In this document: in pieces, positions 9,621-22,699 of the stretch | Position numbering within the stretch: position 1 is the first letter of the stretch | How the letters are laid out: the number at the start of each line of letters is the position of its first letter | Source of the DNA: Euprymna scolopes | Lineage: Eukaryota; Mollusca; Cephalopoda; Sepiida; Sepiolidae | Length of the DNA stretch: 26,701 bases | Direction: 5' to 3' | Assembly: GCA_024364805.1 (NCBI GenBank) | Contig: CM044513.1 | Span: 20,523,031-20,549,731 of the forward strand | The notes under the pieces: generated by a model | Seen by the model: only the letters and a program-made list of their open reading frames with translations | Databases searched by the model: none | What the model was told of the DNA's origin: nothing | Position numbers and translations under genes: made by a program

Positions 9621-11421
9621 CTTGAATTGTTAGTATCATTTACTTAATTATTAGACACATTTCATTCTTATAACATGACTGCATAAAGAAAATTACTTCT
9701 GAAAGTTATTGGCAGTAATAATATCTAGTTTTATATAACGAGAAATACCCGTGTGTGACAGTTCGTTCTATAGACTCCGCAACGGCTCGTTTGTTTGTTT
9801 ATTTATTTCATTCAAAAGTATTTTGTATCTGGCAGTGTTTTTTTTAAATAAATTAATTGTTAGATGCCTCCGATAAATCTCGAAAATCGATAATCGAAAC
9901 ATCTGATAAAAGAATAAACACTCCGATGTTGGTCAAAATAAACACGTGAATACTCCTATTATCGAAAGTGAATTTAGGAAGTTTTTTGCCGTAAAAGAAA
10001 GAGGGGCCGACATAGAAAATCAGTAGATGATTTTTGCATATGATAGACGCTATCAAAATAATTAGAAGTGAAATATGATAATTAGCATTTGCACAACCAT
10101 GTCATAATAGCTTCATAAAATTAACACTAACTTTCTATAGTGTCAGTAGTCCTCAGAATATTGTGGACCTAGTTACCGAGGTGAGACATGTGGAGCTTTT
10201 ATCTGGTGCCTCGCAGGTGATGCCCGGTTTGAGCCGGCAATTAATCGATTTGATTAAACATTAGGCGACTATCCCTATTTTGTGTGATAATGAACGTTTT
10301 CGTAGTGGGGATAATTCTTTAGTCTTCATTACGTGAAACGTTGGGTAGTTCATGCTAGTATTAATTTAAACACAATGATGTCATGCATTCGTTTTTGAGT
10401 AAACCGGATAAAATATAGGTAAAATACATTCATCGTTTTTTTTTTCTATTTTGGAAATTACATTTTGTCATATTATTTCTCAAATCCAAAAAAAAAATTG
10501 TTGGACATTTTAATGATGTATGTGACCTATTCTTTCATCTTCAACTTCGACAAGCGGATAAACAATGCAAGTAATTTATTAAATCTTGTAATATATTTAT
10601 CTTGGTTTGTTGGTTTCGAAAAAAACATAAAAATATAGCGTTCTGGTTGTAGATTGCAGGTGTTTTAATATAAAATATCTAAGAATCACAAAGATAATTC
10701 CTAAAATAAATAAAAATTGTCTTGCTAGGTTCAAATATAATTTTTTTTTATGTAAGCGATGGCTTTATTCGCAAAACCAGCTTAGATTTTTTTTTCTGTT
10801 TGAAAATTCTAAACCAACAGAAATATCAACAAATGCCCCATGAAAACAATGAAAAAGTTTGGGAGAACACATTTCACTCTAAAGACGACATATGTCAGAT
10901 TTTACAACTTTCGAATATTTCAAAGTGTAGAGATTAAAAATTTACTGTTTTATTTCAAAAATTCATAGACGTAAGATGATGGACAGCTTATACTTTATTA
11001 AAAAAGGAAAAAGGAAAGAATCAATCGGAATTAGGATTTATTGCAAGGAATACGCTTACTGAATATATATTTGTTTTTTACTTCTAAATACATTTCAGTT
11101 TCATTTTGACATAAGTTATTTATTTCCTTAATCTTTTCGATCCGCCTATGACACACCTCATTTGCCTGTGAATAATACATTAATATACAATTTTAATATA
11201 CATGCACGTAACATTAGTTTATCTGTATATAAAATTGTATATACCATTTCTAACAGCATATTTATACTTTTACAATATTACGTACCTTTATTCCGTCTAA
11301 TATATAATTGATATTAGCTTAAAAATATATATACCCATTGACCTCCTTATAAATATGCATGATATTTTATAAATATAACCACAGTTTATTTACACGATTG
11401 GATATACTTGAACGTACAAAT

Positions 11422-11424
<3 letters not shown>
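9621..11424. other. AT-rich stretch without a recognisable gene
   Basis: I see no gene. A slightly GC-richer patch at 10140-10330 includes a short hairpin, ccggtttgagccgg at 10224-10237, vaguely like a tRNA T-arm, with no convincing A box upstream. The rest is A/T-rich. Confidence 0.55.

Positions 11425-11475
<51 letters not shown>
11425..11475. repeat. (TA)n microsatellite
   Basis: Uninterrupted TA run of about 25 units. Confidence 0.97.
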
Positions 11476-11477
<2 letters not shown>

Positions 11478-11576
11478 ATGATACGTTTGACGTTTTACGC
11501 CCTTCCCATAGCATGTCAACTGTAAGGAAAACAGCACGTATCTGAAATATGTATACGTATCGATTTTATAAAAATA

Positions 11577-11583
<7 letters not shown>

Positions 11584-11630
<47 letters not shown>
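11584..11630. repeat. (TC)n microsatellite
   Basis: Uninterrupted TC/CT run of about 23 units, a homopurine-homopyrimidine tract. Confidence 0.97.
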
Positions 11631-11634
<4 letters not shown>

Positions 11635-11664
11635 ACATATATATATGTACATATATATATACAC

Positions 11665-11668
<4 letters not shown>

Positions 11669-11715
<47 letters not shown>
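11669..11715. repeat. (AT)n microsatellite
   Basis: AT run of about 23 units. It is flanked by complementary words (cccctat on the left, ataaaaggg on the right), so the whole is an extended inverted repeat. Confidence 0.95.
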
Positions 11716-11719
<4 letters not shown>

Positions 11720-11877
11720 GGAGGCAAATAATGTTTGATGCCCCCTAGAAAGGATTAAAATTATATTATTTATAATAAAGTTGGAAGCAAACGATTTAAT
11801 GCCAATTGACGTTTTTCTTGAAAAGCGTAAAATAATATTGATTGATATAAGCCTTACATGTCTAATGTTTATTCATG

Positions 11878-11880
<3 letters not shown>

Positions 11881-11915
<35 letters not shown>
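11881..11915. repeat. (AT)n microsatellite
   Basis: AT run of about 17 units followed by a T-run. Confidence 0.95.
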
Positions 11916-11924
<9 letters not shown>

Positions 11925-13581
11925 TAAATTACATGCATTCAATTTCTAAATTTTCGTTAATTTACGAGTAAATTTTAGAAGTTTCATGAGCTTTTTAAAA
12001 ATTATATGAATATAATGTTACTACTGCAAATTAAACATATACATTGAAAAAATATAACTTTGGTTTATCCCACTTTTCACAAGAGAAAATGTTCAAAATT
12101 CTGTTTGCTAAAAGTATTTGATTATTACAAAGAGACTGCAACTAATGGTATCATGTATTATTTCATAATTCATCAAAATCGCATCAAACCTGGGCTAATT
12201 GAATTCATCTCGTGAAAGCATTTTATTCACATTGCATGGGACAGATTTCAAGAAATGCAACCATTTTTTAGACCTCTCCGTCTCTAAAATATTTTTTAAC
12301 ATTTATGATTATTTTAATAAGTTAAGATTTATCTGTGCACCTGCGTGGATACATACATTAAATATACATCTCCCTATTAGGATATGTGTATATAAATACA
12401 ATGGAATTATCTGTCTAGGTTATTAACTTATCTTCGCAGGAAAGCGCAAGTATACACACGGCTCTAGTACTGTTAACCTTATAGGCACTTTATCTTGCGA
12501 GAGCGTAATTTATCTTTGCTTCATGTTTTTTTTGTTATTTTATAATGTTTACCTAGAGTGTTATTTTAAAGTACAGAATAGTTTTAATGAAATTAAAAAA
12601 AAAACATTCCTTCCTTTATTCAGAACATTTTTAGAGTATTTTTAAGAAATGAGTCAGAAAAAAAGAGAAATATTAATTTACTTATTTTGTTACCTTACAT
12701 CTGATGAGATCGTTGAATGATAGCAGTAAGATGACTACATATGAAGAGAAAAAGTATACAACAATAGAAGCTCAGAAAACAATATTAGTAATACTAAAAT
12801 TTTGTGGGTGCTTGCTATGCTGTTTATTTTACTATTTAAAGATAGAGTTTAACACAAATAAATCAGAGGAAGGTATAGTTTTAACGTTCATTACGTGTAT
12901 ACCTGATTTCTATGCCAACTCACTTGAATGGAAAACATTATAATCTAATTAGTTCTCCCGTAAGTGATTCTTCTACTTAAACAGTTTTTATTTTACTTTA
13001 ACTCATATTTAAGAGTTTTTTTTGTTTTACAAACAATGATTGTACTTAAAATTACAGTTACATAAGGCAATAAAAGTTATTGATAAGAAAAGTAAATAGT
13101 GTTACAGAATTATGTTAATATAAAATACTATCTATATATTAACTCTCACATAATGGAAATGTAGTTTAGCAATAAAATCCACATAAAATAATAAGTAGTT
13201 TATTTTAGAAAGTGATGTACTTGCAAATACATTTACCTATATGAAAACACACGCAATTTTACTCATGATTAAAAAATCGTTCAGCAATAAATAACATACA
13301 CCATCTCATAATTTTAAATAATGTATTAAGAAATAATGTATTCACACAGAAACCTAGATGTATTAAAACAAACAAATCGTATATGTGACAAAAGGCAAAC
13401 GGTATATAAATACAAACCCTATAAAATTATGAAAATAGTTTTCTTTGAAAATAAGAGAGTTACATAAACCTATCTATATAAAGATAACAAAATATTTATC
13501 GTGCCAAAACAATCACGCAGCACCATCGATTAGTTTTATATTTAAACAAGAATGCATTTACTTATACATACTTATATCTTT
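11916..13581. other. AT-rich stretch without a recognisable gene
   Basis: Only short open frames are present, for example 12199-12426 and 12704-12943 on the plus strand. They have no recognisable domain, no splice context I can support, and A/T-driven residue composition. Confidence 0.55.
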
Positions 13582-13596
13582 ACACACACACACACC

Positions 13597-13656
<60 letters not shown>
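13582..13656. repeat. Compound (CA)n(TA)n microsatellite
   Basis: A CA run with one CCC interruption at 13582-13613 passes directly into a TA run ending at 13656. Confidence 0.97.
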
Positions 13657-13658
<2 letters not shown>

Positions 13659-13800
13659 CCACAGTCAAACAGCGTCACACCTCACAAGAGCCATTGCAGC
13701 CAACAAAGCGGGAGTTCAATACTCGAGCTTTGCACTCATTTAGGGGTAAACAGTAAGATATATACGGACTCTTGTGTTCTCTGCTGTTGTTTGGCTGTAG
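13659..13800. mobile_element. Possible MITE-like element with imperfect terminal inverted repeats
   Basis: The left end ccacagtcaaaca (13659-13671) and the right end in reverse orientation, ctacagccaaaca (13788-13800), agree at 11 of 13 positions. The 142-bp interior is GC-richer than its flanks and contains a hairpin at 13704-13732 (caaagc pairing with gctttg, inner gag with ctc). No coding capacity is present. It directly abuts a TA microsatellite. It could be chance or a SINE fragment instead. Confidence 0.35.
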
Positions 13801-14445
13801 AAATAATTATATTATCTCTTAGATTCTGAAAATTCTGAGTATATATGTGTGTATATATGTGTATATATATATTTATGTGTGTGTATATAGTATTTATCTA
13901 ATTCTTATTATTTTAATTTGAAAACTGAGCTGATGTTTAGCTAAGCAAAAAGAATCCGTTTTCATAAACAGCAATCTAATTGTCTATATAATGGATTACA
14001 TAGCTTAAATCCACTGGAAAGATAAGCGCAGTTATTTCTCACGAGTTAACTTTTTGTAAAATCGCTGCCAGTTTATGCACCATTCGGACTAAGCCACCGG
14101 CAATGCTATCTTTGTTCTAGGTAAATAACATGTGACATTATACTTAAATATTAAGCCAATACAAAAGTTATTGTGCGTCAGTTTTACAACCATTGTTATC
14201 TCAACACGCTCTTATAGGATCAATCATGTTCATTGACACCTGGCAAAATCGTGGGTATTCATACATTATTTATCACTTATTTCCGATGATAGATGAGCAT
14301 TCACAGCGGAAATCATACAGATTTCGAGGACGTCAGCTATGATAAAATAATAAAAAATGACAACTGAAGTAAAAATGCGTTTATGAATATCTAAAAAATG
14401 TTATCGATAGACTACATATAAAAATTGAATAAGAGTAACGGCATA
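13801..14445. other. AT-rich stretch without a recognisable gene
   Basis: It contains a short tg/ta-rich low-complexity patch at 13840-13890. Nothing else is recognised. Confidence 0.5.
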
Positions 14446-14451
14446 ACTTAC

Positions 14452-14654
14452 TAGTCGAGCAGCAAGACATCAACAATACAGCGACCTCTCAATATAATGA
14501 TACGTAGGACATCAAAGAACTGTATTTCTATATCAATCGGAGATTTATTTGTATGAACTTTAATTCGGTACCTCCCTTCAGTCTCGAAAGGCAAACTATA
14601 CACTGTAGAGGCAATGTAATTGTGAGACAAGTGTTGCGCAATCCCCGTCTTCAT
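14452..14654 (-). CDS. Candidate host exon, unidentified (possibly PKD-like)
   Basis: On the minus strand the ATG at 14654-14652 has an A at -3 and opens a 67-codon stretch containing NYIASTVYSLPFETEGRYRI and then KVHTNKSPIDIEIQFFDVL. The in-frame stop at 14453-14451 overlaps a perfect 5' splice consensus GTAAGT (14451-14446), so splicing there would remove the stop and leave a coding exon. The wording YSLPFETEGRYRIKVH is loosely like the beta-strand pattern of PKD repeats in polycystin-type proteins, but this is a weak resemblance by eye. Just upstream in the same frame is a hydrophobic reading, LHVLFALLGIVSSRSGLHIA, separated by a TAA. No other exon of the gene is seen, so it may be a pseudogene fragment or chance. 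Confidence 0.2.
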
Positions 14655-16440
14655 TTTTTCTTAATTGTCGCCGTTTTTAGTGGCAATATGAAGTCCAGAA
14701 CGACTGGAAACAATGCCGAGTAAAGCGAAGAGCACATGCAGCTCCTGCAAGTCCCAAATAATAACCCGTTTTTGACTGAGTATGTTCAACGTTGTTAATC
14801 TTCAGTGATCCAGCTGGAACTGATGTGTCAACGTGATTATGATGTATGAACTTTAACAGTGTAATAGAAAATCAAGGCAGCCGCCCGAAGTGATTTGAAA
14901 CACTAGTAATCTCTGATGACCATCCATGTTCTATGAATAGTAGCAATCATACAATTTCATAACTAGTAAAATTACACAGAGATACAGCGTAAGCTTGAAA
15001 AAATATCATGGACTCACGTAGCTTCCACCTGAAGTCAGACACACCAACGCAATTAAACTAAAATATGAAATAGTGCTTTAAACTCTGAAGATAACAGTCT
15101 TTGTTAATAGTTTTGTTATAAATGATTTGTGTGTAGCAGAAAAATAAGCCAGATTCGTGCATATATTAAACAGAAACCCAACACGATCAAAAGTGAGGGA
15201 AGCGATGAATAGAAAATTAAGATCAACAGTTCTATATGAGCATTAAAAGATGGTCAATAATAGCGCGTAAACTTTCGATAAAAGGGTGCTGTCCACAAAG
15301 AGTGATTTTATGCTCCTACAATTTACTGGGAAAATGAACCTCATCGTTAGATGTAGTAATTCTGAATAAATCAGCAAAAGTGTTAATGTTCTTTTATGTA
15401 TGTATAATGCCGATGAATAAAAAAAATTAATATTCTTTTATGTATGTATAATGCCGATGAATAAAAAAAATTAAGAAAGTACATACACGTAACAGATTAT
15501 GTTAAAAAAAATTTAAACGCAAAAGGAAAATAGTTGTCTTGACTTTTTTAACTTAACCTTCTAGCCCAATGGCTAAAACCTAACCACATTAATTCTGTAA
15601 AAAAATGAATGAGTATTCTTATTACCTTATTTCTCTATTCTCGTATATATCAGGCAAGCCCTTACTCTATAGTTTCTCTTGTTGTTGTTTTTTCGTTCTT
15701 TTTCATTCGTCTTATAGTAGTCATTAGTCCAGTCTTTTGCTGTTGTTTTGAATTCGTATATATGACAGAGCGCAATTTACCCCAAGACGAGATCTGATGA
15801 TACAGTTTGTCGACTCGCTTTCATTGATCGTGTTTACCCATAGATTAGTATAATGTATACCATGATCGTGGATATGCGTACTTTAAGGGAAGTGTCCTTA
15901 CTAACACATATATAAGTCTATAACGTATCTTTTCGTAATGCCTCCGGGGTAAAATCAGATGACGCTGTACTTTGAACAATCTTTTTGTTTGATAAATTTT
16001 CCATTTTTCTCTTCAGTTTTCCTGGCTACTGTATACACATGTAAGATCTCTTATCATGCCTCAAAAATCTCTTTTGCAGCATATTAATAGTAGATTAGTT
16101 GTTAGGTATAAATACTCACTTTCTGCTCAATATCCCATCAAACCTGGTTAATTTATTTCCTCAATACGAAACGATTATTTTTTCATCTATGCATGTTAAT
16201 AGGATCCCATTACAAATGCAATGCTGTAAATCGTGGTCAACATGTAAAATAGCCGTTACACTAAAACCGTGCCGTTACAGTTAAGCAACTGTGACTCACA
16301 CGTTGTCTGGAACCGTTGCAGGATGTACCGATCAAAGCGGGACATAAATACGACTCATCATTTTTTCTAGGGAAACACCAAAAAGTATATATTACAGTAA
16401 CCTTGGAGAATGCATTCAATGTGTTTCAAAATATCAGTTA
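14655..16440. other. Stretch without a recognisable gene
   Basis: Apart from the tandem duplication at 15389-15474, nothing is recognised. A hydrophobic 62-codon open stretch at 15609-15797 looks driven by T-rich composition. Confidence 0.5.
15389..15474 (+). repeat. Fresh 44-bp tandem duplication
   Basis: Unit 1 (15389-15432) and unit 2 (15433-15474) are identical over 42 bases, including an 8-base A-run, and the match extends into ttaat to the left. Such identity in neutral-looking DNA suggests a recent event. Confidence 0.93.
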
Positions 16441-16498
16441 GGCGTCGACCGCTCTTTAACGCGCGTGTATTTGTCGTCGCTACCCTTTGCGCGCCGCA
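16441..16498. promoter_or_regulatory. CpG-dense patch
   Basis: Eleven CpG dinucleotides occur within 58 bases, while the surrounding kilobases are AT-rich and nearly devoid of CpG. It lies immediately upstream of the candidate exon at 16514-16722. It could be a small CpG-rich promoter, or a young repeat fragment not yet depleted of CpG. Confidence 0.3.
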
Positions 16499-16513
16499 TT
16501 CTCTCTCTTACAG

Positions 16514-16722
16514 ACCATGAGCCAAAACACGTCAGATCGCTTCCTTTTTCCTTCCGTTCCTCTAGTCAGAGCGTGCACACTTGTTCATTTTGTATATGTG
16601 CTAAGACACTTGATGCTGCTAATATTCCAAGTCATCTATCCTCGACCTGCTGATGATTTGCTGTTACACACCTTTTATTCCCCCTCAAATATTTCCAAGA
16701 ATGTTTCTGAAACTCACCTGAG
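16514..16722 (+). CDS. Candidate host exon, unidentified, with acceptor and donor
   Basis: A pyrimidine tract ending in ttctctctcttacag (16499-16513) gives a good 3' splice site. The next bases are ACCATGAGC, an ATG at 16517 in strong Kozak context. The reading is open for 68 codons, MSQNTSDRFLFPSVPLV onward, with a hydrophobic stretch near residues 18-38 (CTLVHFVYVLRHLMLLIF). It reaches CTGAG|GTAATG, a fair donor with the cut after 16722; the in-frame TAA at 16724 lies just inside the intron and would be spliced out. No family is recognised. It could be a first coding exon of a membrane protein, a decayed exon, or part of a repeat. Confidence 0.25.
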
Positions 16723-17980
16723 GTAATGAAAGGTAATACTTTTTTAAATATGTGTTTTTATTGCAATATCAAATTAGAGTTTGAAAGTCTTAAACATTTA
16801 TTAGTCCTGGGAGATAAATTTACAAAACTGAAATAGGACATTTTTATTTTAGTTATAAAGTAACAATGATGCTTCTTAGACGTCTTTATAACACATATGT
16901 TTATAGTCAATCGCATTCCAAGATACATTTCTAGATAAATATTTTAGGCATGAGTTAATTTAAACACCTTTTTTTTCTTTTACACAAATCCGTGCTTCTA
17001 TTACAACATCAAATCAAATAATGAATTAAAACATCTCTATGCTCGTTTGATATATCTTTACGCCAACTTTCCAAATAAGCTTTATTTCATTTAATTTTCC
17101 TTTTTGAAATCTTTGAGTAAACTACTTGCATGAAATATTACCAAGGTTTATGAAGCATTTCTCTCTTATTGCTCAGTTACTTTTAACAAGATTATTGAAT
17201 AGAACACTAGCTAATCTAACCATTTTTCAATTCATGGGTTTTTTACTCCTTACTGTTCAGTCCCTATTTAACGGAGATTAGTTTAAATAATTTGACCTTA
17301 CTTTTGGACCTATATTACTTAGTCACTTTTGACGAGATTATTTGAGACAATTACGGTCAACACCTTATCGAATAGGTCAAATGTATTATCTGTGCCTCCG
17401 ACTTACTTGGATGTGAATAGCGTACAAGTGTTATGGAATGTTTCCTTTTTGTGTCACAATACAGCTTGACGTTACCATTAAGCATCGACAGGTCTGATAT
17501 TTACGCGAACACTGTTCATTCTCTTATTTATCTAATCTCGCTATTTTCGAAGCTGCTTTTTCCGTAAATCAGCCAACCAAATGCATATCTACTAACTCAT
17601 AATAGTTTTGTTCCATATAAGATAAATTGTTTTCGTTGTCCGAATTCTGTCGAAAATCCTTGAACTGTCCACAGAAATAAAAAATGGCGCTATTTACATT
17701 CTCCAACTCTAGAACCGAGGACTGTGAGCAGCCATAATAATTAATTGTATTTTATTTTCTACTACAGCGGCAATGCAAACTTATGCCTTCAATTGTAATA
17801 AGAGTTTTAGTTTTAAAGAATCATTTTCTTTCATGTAAAATGTTTTTACTTAAACGCCACATATATTTGCTTCCCATGCATTTCATGATAAAATCGATTT
17901 AAGAATTGTATTTCCGTGTCGGCATTTATCTTTATGTTATTAAAGACACAATTTGTTGCTTTTTTATTGTTCCAAGAGAT
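16723..17980. other. AT-rich stretch without a recognisable gene
   Basis: If the exon at 16514-16722 is real, this would be the start of its intron. I see no acceptor or exon I can support here. Confidence 0.45.
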
Positions 17981-17999
17981 ATCAGGCCAAGCCTTTGAC

Positions 18000-19310
18000 A
18001 ATCTAAAACAGTACCCATTATACTTTTCCTATAGTCCCAGCAATCGCTTTTTCGTTGACGGTTCTGAATCTAAATTCGAAATGTGGCAGGTAAAATATCC
18101 GGGTATCTTAGGATTCGGAAACTATATAAAGCGATACAAACTACAATAGGGAATACTAATGACCCCAAATTTATCGAAAAGAACGCAACTATTTTTGCAG
18201 AACGGATTCAATGCTTGGACGATAGAACCTGGCTCTTATTATAAGAGACACCTTGGATGATGGATGGAAAGCATTGGGCATATAAAAAGAGCATTATTTA
18301 TCAAAAGAAAACAGAACATCACAATGTACAGAACTTACATCTCTAAAACGTAACAAGGATGCAACTATTACCGATTACGTTATAAGGGCAGAAACAACGG
18401 TCAATGCCATAAAACACTCAGGTGAAGCGTTGGCTTGTTAATATCAATGCCCCTCAAGGGATTTCCAGCCGATTTTAAACCAGTTACAACCTTTATAACG
18501 CAAAAAGACACACCTATAAATTTCAGTGATCTGATAGTGCATTGCGCAGTTACGAAGAGACAAATCGTATACTCGTGGGCAATAATAATTCCAGCAATAT
18601 CATGAAGTTCAAAAATACTTCTCAGAAAACAAACCCCACAAAATTACACATCTTACCGCAATGATTTCCTCAAACGTAATTTGCCCAAGAAAAAGAATAA
18701 AAAAAAAACTCTGCTATAATTGTGGACGACCTAACCAGAAAAAAAATCCAATGTTGATATAAAATCTCAAAAATTGCCTCCATACACAAACGTTGAGAAC
18801 TTTGAGGAAGAACATACGTTTCTATTCACATATAACTTTGACAATACCACAAACGGTAAAAATATACTTGTAAACTGTGGCGCACAACACACCTCATCAG
18901 CAAGCAATCTGATTTTATTAATTTTGATTCAAACTTTAATCCATCAATTCATTCTGTTGAATTAAGAGACGGTAGTCAAATAAATTATATACTCTGGAAA
19001 AGAGGTGATGCTAAAATATCACTTAAAATAATAAAGGCGACATTTGTAACTGTATCCTAAAAAATACTTGTTTCATACCTACATTTAAGCAAGGCATATT
19101 TTCCGTACATGCGCGAATATAATGTTTGGCCCAAACATGTCAAAATTGATATACCCTAATGGAACTGTATTTGATATAAAAGAAAATGACCGACTATAAT
19201 ATATAAAAAGTACATTATTCAAAAATTGCCTGCTAAGACATAGAACCAACGAATGAGAAGCTTCCAAAGTTACTATAAACATGTCGTCGAATTGTGTATT
19301 CAATCTGGGT
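18000..19310 (+). mobile_element. Copia-like LTR retrotransposon fossil (gag and protease region)
   Basis: This is an old, broken fragment of a Ty1/Copia-type element. A Gag-like region covers roughly 18000-18700, a zinc-knuckle-like segment lies near 18710-18760, and a protease-like block lies near 18840-19080, followed by sequence resembling the GAG-pre-integrase region to about 19300. Integrase, reverse transcriptase and LTRs are not seen. The reading is broken many times (on the order of ten). With no LTR pair it cannot be dated by LTR divergence, but the decay suggests a considerable age. Confidence 0.6.
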
Positions 19311-20303
<993 letters not shown>

Positions 20304-21063
20304 TAATAAAGACAGAGAGATTGCTGTGTTTGTAGGGGAGAAGTAGATAAAAATCTAAAATAGCTAAACATGTACTCCTTCAAAAGTTAACCATATTCTG
20401 AGAACATCGCGTCTATCATGAATCGCGCACACCCGGGAGTCATTAGAATATGCTGAACGCTGTAACGGACTCAGACTAATTCATAGACTAACGCACAAAT
20501 CTGAAAAAATGCAAATATACTAAAGCATCGTCTTCTCTTACTCAACAGCGTTGAATCACCTTGACGTTGAGTCACTGCCTTCCCTCACCGTTAATTAACT
20601 TAAGCCACCGAGTGATAACATTCTACCCTTATTCTTCAAATACATTTTTCTTTTAATATCTCTACAATCTGTGCATTTTCACCAAGCTATTGATTTTTTG
20701 GACTATTTATAATCTAACACAATCTGCATTCTGACTTCTATAAAAAAATGGTATATTATTTTTCTCCTATTTTGGAATGATAAACCATGGAAACACGTAA
20801 AGGATGTGTTTCTTTTAACCACACTTCATATATTTCATTATTTACATTTCACCTTCATGTAAGTATGACCCTTTTTATAATTAGATTCTTTATATACTAA
20901 AAAGGCAACATTTCTCAATACATTTTACTAACTTCTCACATCTGACGAAAAGAAGAGTATTTATTCGAAAACCACGAGTTAAAGATTTTCGCCTTTATGG
21001 GTGTTTTCAAAAAATAAATGTGTTTTTAACTCCGTCTAAAGTGTTTCTTACAATACTTTATTA
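20304..21063. other. Stretch without a recognisable gene
   Basis: A short GC-richer patch occurs at 20400-20490, with gtctat at its start and its complement atagac near 20483-20488. Nothing further is recognised. Confidence 0.5.
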
Positions 21064-21094
<31 letters not shown>

Positions 21095-21120
21095 GGGGGT
21101 GCGCGCGCGTGTGTGTGTGT
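21064..21120. repeat. Compound (TA)n / G-run / (GC)n(GT)n tract
   Basis: A TA run (21064-21089) is followed by tgtggggggt and then gcgcgcgcgtgtgtgtgtgt. The alternating purine-pyrimidine part is a classic candidate for Z-DNA formation. Confidence 0.93.
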
Positions 21121-22540
21121 TGGCATGCATATTAACATGTGTAAGACTATATGATAGTTCGACGAACACAAATACATTACAATGATCAATACTGATTTAT
21201 TGCAGCCTTGACAATTTCAATTAATGGAAATCACCTGTGACCACGGAATACGGAAGATATTTTTCTTGTATTATTTGTGCTCAGCTTAATTAATTTGATG
21301 GTTCTTTCAAATGTGAATCATTAGTTGTGTCTCTTCATTTTATTTTATATTAACTATAAAGTAAATTTTAGCAATAGGATATTGTCCTATACTGAATTGT
21401 TATAGAAGCATCACATGTTTGAGTTCTGTCATACTAACAGAGTCAACTTTATCTAAGAACATATCACTTTTTTAAAGCAGAGACATTAAATCACAGCTTT
21501 AACTGAACTTACACAATGGTTTCGGGTGCAGCGAACGATAATTAGATTAGATAAATCAGAATCATATGGTTCTGTCTCTTCCGGTATAGACACGTTGTGT
21601 ATTAGCATTCAATGTGAAATCTTAAAAAGAATAGGAACTGACTAAGCTAATACATAATAATGAATAGTGGGCTTTACATGCAGTTCAGCCACTTATTTTT
21701 CTGATTGAAATTCAAGTATATAAATCTAGTTATCTATTTGAAAATGATCTACAGTAGAAAGGAGATTATTTAAAAGCTAGACTGGATAGTACAACTATAT
21801 TTCCTTTCAGTAATAGCCGATAAAATTGTTAATTAATACATTTTCGTAGACTCAACTAAATTAAAATAAAAATGTGAGCAAGGCATAACTGATATCACTT
21901 AAAATTGAAAATATTATTGAAACCCCCTTTAATATACAATACTTGTGCATAATGACAGAAAACATGCATGATCCGCAAAAAAATGTATATGAATTAGTCG
22001 GTAATATATGAACTTACGCCACCGTTAAAAACTAAGTACTTATGATAATAGAAATTAAATAGGCATCCCCTAAAAACAAAAGAACGATAAAAAGGTTGAT
22101 CTGCAATAACACAGAAGCGGAACATCAAAAGTTGTATTGCCAGCTCAACTTATTTTTTTTCAGCTTAAAAAGAGTTTGACAAATTGATATTTTTAATCTG
22201 CTGGAGAACGAACTACAAAATTAAAAAAAAACTAGAATGAACAATGGAAACACAGAATAGCTTACTCGGAATCCGGACTGACCGGCGGCCAAGGTTAGAA
22301 GCACGTACATGCTAAGCCAGTAAAATATCTAGTCTATGTAACGAGTTTTATATAGAAATTCACAAGCGTCCTATATATAATGAGAGATCTAAGCAGTTAG
22401 CTGTTTGGTTTGGGTGTCTAATCTTTGTTGACCCGAGGTGTTGTTCTGTTAATTTGAGGAACAGGTTACCATTTTCTGACGAGTTATTTCGGATGTATAA
22501 AAACTATTGCAATTAGACACCTTCGACATCCAACGGACGC
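21121..22540. other. Stretch without a recognisable gene
   Basis: An imperfect palindrome occurs near 21560-21577 around catatg. A 10-bp perfect inverted repeat lies at 22413-22422 and 22512-22521. No coding region is recognised. Confidence 0.5.
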
Positions 22541-22699
22541 CCAAAATATAAAAATGTGGCAACAGGCATTAAAAAATAAAAATGGTTGGGATTGCTAGAG
22601 TTTACATGTGATCCCCGCGTTATAACAAAAAGGGGGCGAGTTCTGCTACTATAATTGAAGGGTGCGGCTCAAGAAACACATTGCAATCTTTCGAAATAC

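Noticed and set aside
10140-10260. tRNA-derived SINE suggested by a T-arm-like hairpin and B-box-like ggtttgagccg
   Set aside because: The B box has mismatches and no convincing A box sits at the right distance upstream.
12199-12943. Plus-strand open stretches of 75 and 79 codons
   Set aside because: No recognisable domain or splice signals; composition matches random AT-rich sequence.
13445-13743. Open frames ending in Thr-His and Tyr-Ile repeats
   Set aside because: They are translations of the (CA)n(TA)n repeat.
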